From: JBBDLF01 sp040879025
Lineage (GTDB): Bacteria > Pseudomonadota > Gammaproteobacteria > Pseudomonadales > Pseudohongiellaceae
Assembly (NCBI GenBank): GCA_040879025.1
Contig: JBBDLF010000022.1
Coordinates: forward strand, 1 to 64,000
Direction of reading: 5' to 3'
DNA length: 64,000 bases
This document shows, in pieces, positions 58,261 to 64,000 of the stretch (its first letter is position 1; every line of letters starts with the position of its first letter). Below the pieces are notes generated by a model that saw only the letters and a list, made by a program, of their open reading frames with translations, did not search any database and was not told the origin of the DNA. The position numbers were made by a program, and so were the translations under genes.

Positions 58261-59475
58261 ATGTTGAAAAAATGGCTGGCAGTGACGGTTTTTGGTCTTG
58301 GACTGGTGAGCACCCATTCAGCGCTGGCGCAGCGTGGGGGAGGGTCCATTGAATTGCCGGAAGGGCCGGGGAAGGATCTGGTTCAGATTGCCTGTTCCTC
58401 CTGCCACGGTCTGAACGTACTCACACGCTCGGCGGGCTATGAATCCGCCGCAGAATGGCGCCGGGTGTTTTCCACGATGATCAATTTGCCGGCCGCCCAG
58501 GCCGACACCGTCGCCGACTACCTCGCGACACACTTTCCCGAAGACGCCGACAGGCGTCCCACGCTTGTTGCCGGCGACGTCAGCATCGAAATTATCGAGT
58601 GGCAGGTGCCGACTCTCGGCCAACGTTCCCGTGATCCCGCCGAGGCGCCTGACGGCTCCATCTGGTGGACAGGCATGTGGGCCAGTCTCGCCGGCCGCCT
58701 GGATCCCGAAACGGGAATGATGGAAGAGTATCATCTGCCTCCGTCCGCGCGTCCTCATACTCTTGTTCCGGATAACGAAGGCAACATCTGGTACACCGGT
58801 AACAGCAATTCCACCATCGGCAAGCTGGATCCTCGCACCGGCATGATCACCGAATATCCAACGGAAGCCCGCGATCCTCATTCCGCCACCTTTCACCCCA
58901 ATGGCAATCTCTACTTTACCGCCCAGGGCGCCGCCATGCTCGGGCGCCTGAATCCGCAAACCGGAGAGCTCCGGGAAGTGGAGACCGAACCGCGGCCATA
59001 CGGCATCACGGTGGGAGACGATGGCGACGTGTGGATCGCCTACAACGGCACCAATAAAATCGGCAGGATGAATCCGGACACGCTGGCAGTGCAGTATTAC
59101 GAAATTCCTGATACCCGCACTCGTATTCGTCGACTGGATCTGGACAGTGAGGGTATGGTCTGGTTTGTAAACTCCACTCTCGGCAAAATCGGCAGACTCG
59201 ATCCTGTCAGCAGTGAGGTCCGCCAGTGGGACTCTCCCAGCGGACCGTCCTCGCATCCGTACGCTCTCGCGGTCATTAATGATGTCATCTGGTATAACGA
59301 GTCGGGCATGCGGCCCGATGCACTGGTGCGATTCGATCCGGGCCCGGAACGCTTCCAGAGCTGGGCGATTCCGTCAGGCGTGGGGATCATAAGAAATGTC
59401 TGGGTAACCGAGGACGACAATCTGCTGATCCATCAAAGCAGTTCCAACCAGATCGGCCTGGTAAAAATCAATTGA
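58261..59475 (+). CDS. Cytochrome c / virginiamycin B lyase-like propeller fusion
   Basis: The 404-residue exported protein (signal LAVTVFGLGLVSTHSALAQ) has a small haem domain with CSSCHG at about residues 45-50, and then a seven-bladed propeller of the Vgb (streptogramin lyase) type built from repeats such as NIWYTGNSNSTIGKLDPRTG and DVWIAYNGTNKIGRMNPDT. True Vgb splits the ester of streptogramin B; the fusion with a cytochrome suggests a redox or sensing task instead. ATG 58261 starts the signal peptide; an upstream ATG at 58234 adds nine residues. Confidence 0.9.
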   Translation: MLKKWLAVTVFGLGLVSTHSALAQRGGGSIELPEGPGKDLVQIACSSCHGLNVLTRSAGYESAAEWRRVFSTMINLPAAQADTVADYLATHFPEDADRRPTLVAGDVSIEIIEWQVPTLGQRSRDPAEAPDGSIWWTGMWASLAGRLDPETGMMEEYHLPPSARPHTLVPDNEGNIWYTGNSNSTIGKLDPRTGMITEYPTEARDPHSATFHPNGNLYFTAQGAAMLGRLNPQTGELREVETEPRPYGITVGDDGDVWIAYNGTNKIGRMNPDTLAVQYYEIPDTRTRIRRLDLDSEGMVWFVNSTLGKIGRLDPVSSEVRQWDSPSGPSSHPYALAVINDVIWYNESGMRPDALVRFDPGPERFQSWAIPSGVGIIRNVWVTEDDNLLIHQSSSNQIGLVKIN

Positions 59476-59878
59476 CAGGCGGACGCTCCGTTCCGAACAA
59501 GAAGCGGATAAACGTATATTCCAGAACTCATCTGCTTGCCCCAATCGACACGCAGCGTTGCTCCGTTTCACTCCGGCGGATTTCCACCTGCACAAGCTGA
59601 TTTCTGAATAAATCACCAGGGCATTTAATCGGACGGTTTTTTGACTGGAACACTCCGTCGGTGGCATTCCCGTCGCAATAGTAATGTAAGAAAACTCCCA
59701 CACGGACCGCCTAAACCGACAACCCCGTAAAAGGGGGTTATAACGTTTTTGTATGGCCCGTAGTATGTGTGCCCCGCCAGATTTCAATTGTGAGTCAATT
59801 GCTACTTGCAATAAAAAACAATCAAGGTTATTACATGGTGTATCGAGTGGCTGTATTCGTGGATCACGCGAATGAGCC
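59476..59878. other. Intergenic region, hairpin, no gene
   Basis: About 400 bases between the propeller gene and the kinase gene hold no gene on either strand that I can support. AACCCC (59721-59726) and GGGGTT (59734-59739) form a short hairpin with TTTTT following at 59746, a weak terminator candidate. AT-rich DNA just ahead of the kinase may hold its promoter. Confidence 0.55.
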
Positions 59879-62800
59879 ATGATCACTTCGCAGTATCAGG
59901 CCATGCGCCTGAAAGAAGCCGAGACTATGGAAGGCATGTCCAAAAGTGCCGGGTCCCCTCCCAAACGAAGGCGGCTGATTCACTTCTCCGCCATCTTTAT
60001 TCCCGTTGTATTACTTTTTTCACTGGCCCTGGGCAGCGTGTTATACGTTGACTACACGCGCCTGAAAGAAGAGTTGAGAGACGAAGAATACCGCCTTGTT
60101 ACCCTGGTTATTGTCGCCATCCAAAGTTACTTCACGAATGTCGCCACCGACATGCAGAGCCTTTCTCGCGAAAGTGACCTCAGAGAAGTGGTCAACGGTT
60201 TGCAGGAGTCCGCTCCGAACGTGGAGGGTTTCTTTGCCAATTTTGCTTCCCGACGTTTGATCTATGATCAGCTACGGGTCATAGACACGACGGGCAGAGA
60301 AGTCATTAACGTCACATTTCGTGGTGGACAGTCGCAGGTGGTACCGGATGCGGATCTTCGCAACCAGGCATCCCAACCCTATTTTACACGCGCAATGGAG
60401 CTGGAAAACGGGGCTATTGATGTATCACGGATCCAGCTCGATACAGAAAACGGAGTTATCGAGCAACCTCCCAGACCGGTCATCCGCGTTGCCACCCCGT
60501 TATTTGACGACAACGGCCGCCGTTGGGGTTTGCTAGTGGCGAACATTAACGGGGGTGTGCTTATTCAGGCTTTAAGGAACCAGAATGCCAATACCCATGG
60601 GCAGTTCTGGATGCTCAATCAGCAGGGTTATTGGCTGGTTGGCCCGAACCCCGAAGACGAGTGGGCCTTTATGTATCCGGATCGTGCCGACCGGACACTG
60701 ATCCGGCAGAATCCCCGGCTATGGTCTCAACTGACAAATAACCCAAGCGCCGCATTCGAACACGAGGGCGATCTTTACACTCGAATTCCGCTGTGTGTTG
60801 ATCTGTCTTGCCGAATTGCCTTTGCGGAACAGTTTGCGTCCGATACCGTGGAAACAGATTTACCGGAAAACGCGTTGCATATTGTAACGCATGTTCCTGC
60901 GTCCACATTGGCATTCGTTAGTCTTATCCCGCGCAGTCTTGGTCAATGGGTTCCGCTGAGTCTGCTGCTGGCCGCCATCGCTTCAATAGTCGGTGTGGTG
61001 GCATGGCGACTGGCCGGCACGGTCGACAGGTTAAATTTACAGGACAGCCAGTTGCAAAGTGAACGTGAAAACCTGGAGTTGAAAGTTGCCAGTCGAACTG
61101 AGGAACTGGAAAAAGAGAAGGAGCGGGCCGAATTGGCGAACAAGGCCAAGTCTTCGTTTTTGGCAACCATGAGCCATGAAATCCGCACACCCATGAACGG
61201 TGTCATAGGGCTGGTTGACGTTCTGCGCCTCAGCAGTTTAAGACCGAAACAAATGGAACAGGTAGGCCTGATCAGAGACTCGGCCTACAGCCTGTTGACA
61301 ATAATTGATGACATTCTCGACTTCTCCAAAATCGAAGCCGGAAAAATTACGCTGGAAACCGAACCGGTCACCCTTTCGTATCTTTCCGAATCCGTGAGCA
61401 GCGCAATGGCAGTCGTCGCACAGCAACGTGGCGTCGAGCTCACTTTTTATCGCAGCCCGAAGCTGCCGCTTGCTGTCGTGTCCGATGCTGTCAGGCTACG
61501 GCAGATAATTACCAACCTGGTTGGAAATGCGGTGAAATTTTCCAGTGGTCTGGACAGGCCGGGGCGAGTTTCGGTGAGACTTGAAGCACCCAATGAAGCG
61601 TTTATTCAGCTCACTGTCAAAGACAATGGCATCGGCATGCGCCGAGAATCGGTTGAGTCGCTTTTCAAGGCTTTTACACAAGCGGATGCGTCAACGACAA
61701 GACGGTTTGGGGGAAGTGGTCTGGGCCTGGTGATTACCAAGCGACTGGTAACACTTATGGGAGGCACCATCAGCGTTGAGAGCGAGGAGGGTGTCGGCAC
61801 GACATTTACAGTCGAGTTGCCGGTCATTGTGACGACCATGGCAGCAAGCCCTAAATTCAGTCACAGCCTCGAAGGAACACGCGTTTACCTCAGCGGGGAC
61901 AATGCAGAGCTAGTGACTGACTGGTTGACTTACTTACAGCAGGCGGGAGCTCGCGACGTCCAGAGTATGGAAACCGCGCGCCTGTCTGATATGGACAAAC
62001 TCCAGGCCGCGGACGATAAAGAGACTCTGATAGTCGTTCTGGATGACAAAGATGCAAATCTCCGTGAACGTTATCTTGCCCTGTCCGACACCCTCAAGGA
62101 TCGCCATAACAGCAGGCTGTTTGTCATCTCAAGACTCAGTGATGTACGTGTGAACAACGTGAATGAATATCTGACAATTCTCCAAAGAGATTCCAGCCAT
62201 GCAAAGTCATTCACGGACTTTCTGGCGACTGTTGCAGGCGTTGATCTGAGGTGGGATGAACCGGGTTTTGAATCTGTCAAGCGCGTTTCTGTCAGCCGGG
62301 ATGACGCCATTGCATCAAACAAACTGGTTTTGGTTGCGGAAGATAATGAAATCAATCAGCAGGTAATCCGCAATCAGCTTGATCTGTTGGGCTATGCCTA
62401 TGATATTGCCAAGGATGGTCGTGAAGCATTGGAGTTTTGGTACGCTAACGAACATGACTACGCTTTGATATTGACCGATATCCATATGCCTGTACTTGAT
62501 GGTTACCAATTGACAGCCACTATTCGTGGGCAGGAGCAGGCAGAGCCTAGAATACCGATTTTGGCATTGACCGCGAATGCAACCAAGGGCGAGAAAGCGC
62601 GGTGCCTTGAAATGGGCATGAATGACTATTTCACCAAGCCCGTACCGCTTGAAGAACTGGAATCCTCTCTGGCAGCCTGGTCGAATGGGAGGCAGGAAGC
62701 CGCTAACCTCGCCGATCAGGCCGATCCTGCGGGAACCTCTTCCAGTAGCGGCATCGATTTTTCACTGATCACCCGATACCTGGGAGACAACCGGGAACAG

Positions 62801-63097
62801 ATATCCTTGTTTCTGGCCAAGTACGCGAAATCCATTGAGAAATCCAGAGTGATGGTTCAGTCCGCCTACAACAACGGCGACTGGAAGGAAATTGGCAATA
62901 TTACGCATACCCTGAAATCGACTTCAAGGTCGGTAGGGGCTCTCGCGTTGGGAGATCTGTGCGCCGAGCTGGAAAAGTCATGCAATGCACTGGATGAGCC
63001 AGCCATTCATGAAGCCATGCGGACGTTTCAGTCGAAAATCGATGACGTGATGCAAGCGATCGCCGCACGGGAGGAAGAAACCGATGCGTCCGGATGA
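59879..63097 (+). CDS. Hybrid sensor histidine kinase (dCache-HisKA-HATPase-REC-HPt)
   Basis: The 1072-residue membrane kinase has helix 1 near 35-57, a periplasmic dCache-like sensor to about 350, helix 2 near 355-375, and a coiled coil (NLELKVASRTEELEKEKERAELA). His433 in MSHEIRTPMNG is the phosphorylation site. ATP-binding boxes are IITNLVGNAVKFSS, DNGIGM and GGSGLGLVI. A degenerate REC-like stretch lies at about 665-800, a full REC with Asp867 in LTDIHMPVLDGY, and an HPt domain with His1010 in THTLKSTSRSVG. It overlaps the REC-EAL gene by 14 bases, its likely phosphate acceptor. The start could be Met17 or Met20, closer to helix 1. Confidence 0.93.
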   Translation: MITSQYQAMRLKEAETMEGMSKSAGSPPKRRRLIHFSAIFIPVVLLFSLALGSVLYVDYTRLKEELRDEEYRLVTLVIVAIQSYFTNVATDMQSLSRESDLREVVNGLQESAPNVEGFFANFASRRLIYDQLRVIDTTGREVINVTFRGGQSQVVPDADLRNQASQPYFTRAMELENGAIDVSRIQLDTENGVIEQPPRPVIRVATPLFDDNGRRWGLLVANINGGVLIQALRNQNANTHGQFWMLNQQGYWLVGPNPEDEWAFMYPDRADRTLIRQNPRLWSQLTNNPSAAFEHEGDLYTRIPLCVDLSCRIAFAEQFASDTVETDLPENALHIVTHVPASTLAFVSLIPRSLGQWVPLSLLLAAIASIVGVVAWRLAGTVDRLNLQDSQLQSERENLELKVASRTEELEKEKERAELANKAKSSFLATMSHEIRTPMNGVIGLVDVLRLSSLRPKQMEQVGLIRDSAYSLLTIIDDILDFSKIEAGKITLETEPVTLSYLSESVSSAMAVVAQQRGVELTFYRSPKLPLAVVSDAVRLRQIITNLVGNAVKFSSGLDRPGRVSVRLEAPNEAFIQLTVKDNGIGMRRESVESLFKAFTQADASTTRRFGGSGLGLVITKRLVTLMGGTISVESEEGVGTTFTVELPVIVTTMAASPKFSHSLEGTRVYLSGDNAELVTDWLTYLQQAGARDVQSMETARLSDMDKLQAADDKETLIVVLDDKDANLRERYLALSDTLKDRHNSRLFVISRLSDVRVNNVNEYLTILQRDSSHAKSFTDFLATVAGVDLRWDEPGFESVKRVSVSRDDAIASNKLVLVAEDNEINQQVIRNQLDLLGYAYDIAKDGREALEFWYANEHDYALILTDIHMPVLDGYQLTATIRGQEQAEPRIPILALTANATKGEKARCLEMGMNDYFTKPVPLEELESSLAAWSNGRQEAANLADQADPAGTSSSSGIDFSLITRYLGDNREQISLFLAKYAKSIEKSRVMVQSAYNNGDWKEIGNITHTLKSTSRSVGALALGDLCAELEKSCNALDEPAIHEAMRTFQSKIDDVMQAIAAREEETDASG

Positions 63098-64000
63098 TGT
63101 GACAAGGATAATGTTGATCGACGATGATGAACTACAACTTGAGATGACGGCAATTCAGTTGCGAAACGCCGGTTTTAGCAGCATCACCATTTTCCAGGAT
63201 AGCTCCGCTGCATTGCAGCAGATCAATTCGAGCAATGAGCCTGTTTCACTGATTTTGCTCGACCTGAACATGCCTGGAATGGATGGTCTGGAATTTTTGA
63301 AACGAATCAAGGACACCTGCTTCTCCGGGTCAATTCTGCTCATCAGCGGAGAGGACGCACGCATACTGGAGGCGGCGGTTCGACTGGCGACAGTGTATGA
63401 TCTGAATGTTATAGGGCACCTGAATAAACCCATTGAGCAGGTCGAACTGGATGCTGTTCTGGGCGCCTGGTCATTCGTGCCAAAAACCGTGCGGAAAAAA
63501 GCAGCACGACAGTCGTTCTCGGCCGAACGTATCAGGGAAGGCCTGGGGAATGGCGAGTTTTTTAATGTCTACCAACCCAAGGTGTGCCTGAGAACAAAAG
63601 AACTCCGGAGTGTTGAAGCGCTTGCGCGATGGCAACATCCTGTGGCCGGTGTTGTATTTCCGGATCAGTTCATATCCGTGGCCGAAGAGAATGGATTGAT
63701 TGACGCGCTGGCAGAATCTGTCCTGGGCAATGCCCTGACGCAACTGAACCTCTGGCGCGAACAGGGGCTTCAGCTTTCCATGGCGGTCAATATATCCATG
63801 GAGAACCTTGTGACGCAGTCTTTTTTGCGGTTCGTAGAGAGCAAGTTGAATGAAACAGGAGTCGACCCCCATCAGCTTACGCTGGAGATTACCGAGTCCA
63901 CATTGATGAAGGATTATGCGCTGGTGCTTGACATGTTGACTCGGCTGCGGATGCGACATGTCAAGCTCTCTATCGATGATTTTGGCACGGGCCATTCCTC
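63084..64000 (+). CDS. REC-EAL response regulator, c-di-GMP phosphodiesterase (partial)
   Basis: From ATG 63084 the frame is open to the window end (305 codons). A receiver domain (IMLIDDDELQLEMTA, phospho-Asp60 in LILLDLNMPGMDG, Lys in LNKPIEQ) is joined to an EAL domain: FNVYQPKVCLRTKELRSVEALARW (EAL at 178), VNISMENL, LEITESTLMKD and IDDFGTGHSS, all ligand motifs of active phosphodiesterases. Like RocR/VieA types it should hydrolyse c-di-GMP under control of phosphorylation by the preceding kinase. The C-terminal third is beyond the window. Confidence 0.93.
   Translation, partial: MRPDDVTRIMLIDDDELQLEMTAIQLRNAGFSSITIFQDSSAALQQINSSNEPVSLILLDLNMPGMDGLEFLKRIKDTCFSGSILLISGEDARILEAAVRLATVYDLNVIGHLNKPIEQVELDAVLGAWSFVPKTVRKKAARQSFSAERIREGLGNGEFFNVYQPKVCLRTKELRSVEALARWQHPVAGVVFPDQFISVAEENGLIDALAESVLGNALTQLNLWREQGLQLSMAVNISMENLVTQSFLRFVESKLNETGVDPHQLTLEITESTLMKDYALVLDMLTRLRMRHVKLSIDDFGTGHS

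Noticed and set aside
58261..59475. Reading the Vgb-like gene as streptogramin resistance
   Set aside because: The cytochrome domain and the generic propeller repeats make this unlikely; the catalytic residues were not verified.
59721..59750. Riboswitch (c-di-GMP type) ahead of the kinase
   Set aside because: Only a short hairpin with a T run is seen; the conserved GEMM core bases are absent.
59374..59886. 170-codon minus-strand frame in the kinase upstream region
   Set aside because: It overlaps the propeller gene end and has no recognisable motif or SD.

Overview
The window is a chromosomal segment of a gammaproteobacterium. It carries the canonical order tuf, S10 operon, spc operon, alpha operon (rpsJ to rplQ). 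The surrounding gene set (glpK/glpD, hemH, ppnN, dgkA, MATE, BrkB, Tat-exported molybdoenzyme, Vgb-type propeller, SRPBCC, M28, S9 DPP-IV) suits an aerobic, probably marine, heterotroph of the Cellvibrionales/OM182-Pseudohongiella type. The lineage is an impression from gene content, not from a tree. No tRNA, rRNA, CRISPR array, insertion sequence, integrase or phage gene was seen.

Layout. 1-41: 3' end of tuf. 170-198: a strong sigma70 promoter. 300-14569: 28 ribosomal, secY and rpoA genes in one direction, closed by a terminator at 14600. 14646-16833: a PLP aminotransferase and a DapA-family lyase that converge on an assembly gap (28 G, 10 N, 38 C); the last codons of both are lost. 16830-20367 (minus): glpK, a histidine phosphatase, a DUF1499 protein, a divergent signal peptidase II and the DapA-like gene in one close-packed run, divergent from glpD. 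22077-27160: periplasmic and redox enzymes (Abhydrolase_10, SRPBCC, exported methyltransferase, DUF2214, glutaredoxin, serine hydrolase). 27203-28390: FMN 2-hydroxy-acid dehydrogenase. 28401-29107: a small cassette with a microcin-type double-glycine peptide, a two-helix membrane protein and a terminator. 29128-36349: Tat-exported amine oxidase with a cytochrome c, esterase, DUF599, ModF-like ATPase, lipoprotein and MBL hydrolase. 36504-45275: MATE, 2OG oxygenase, PH-domain and membrane proteins, BrkB, GST, pyrrolidone-carboxylate peptidase, phosphatase-like, M28-like and ferrochelatase genes. 45306-53123 (minus): ppnN, DPP-IV and a three-subunit molybdenum hydroxylase. 53532-53879 (minus): small membrane protein. 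54358-57916: phosphoglycerol transferase/GDPD fusion with dgkA, flanked by four GGTCSGACC motifs. 58261-59475: cytochrome c/Vgb fusion. 59879-64000: hybrid histidine kinase and a REC-EAL regulator cut by the window end.

Most notable are the microcin-like peptide with its probable immunity gene (no exporter nearby), and the phosphoglycerol transferase-GDPD fusion coupled to DgkA, which reads as a self-contained lipid-headgroup transfer and diacylglycerol recycling unit. A recurring minor feature is the 10-20 bp direct duplication found in many intergenic spacers.
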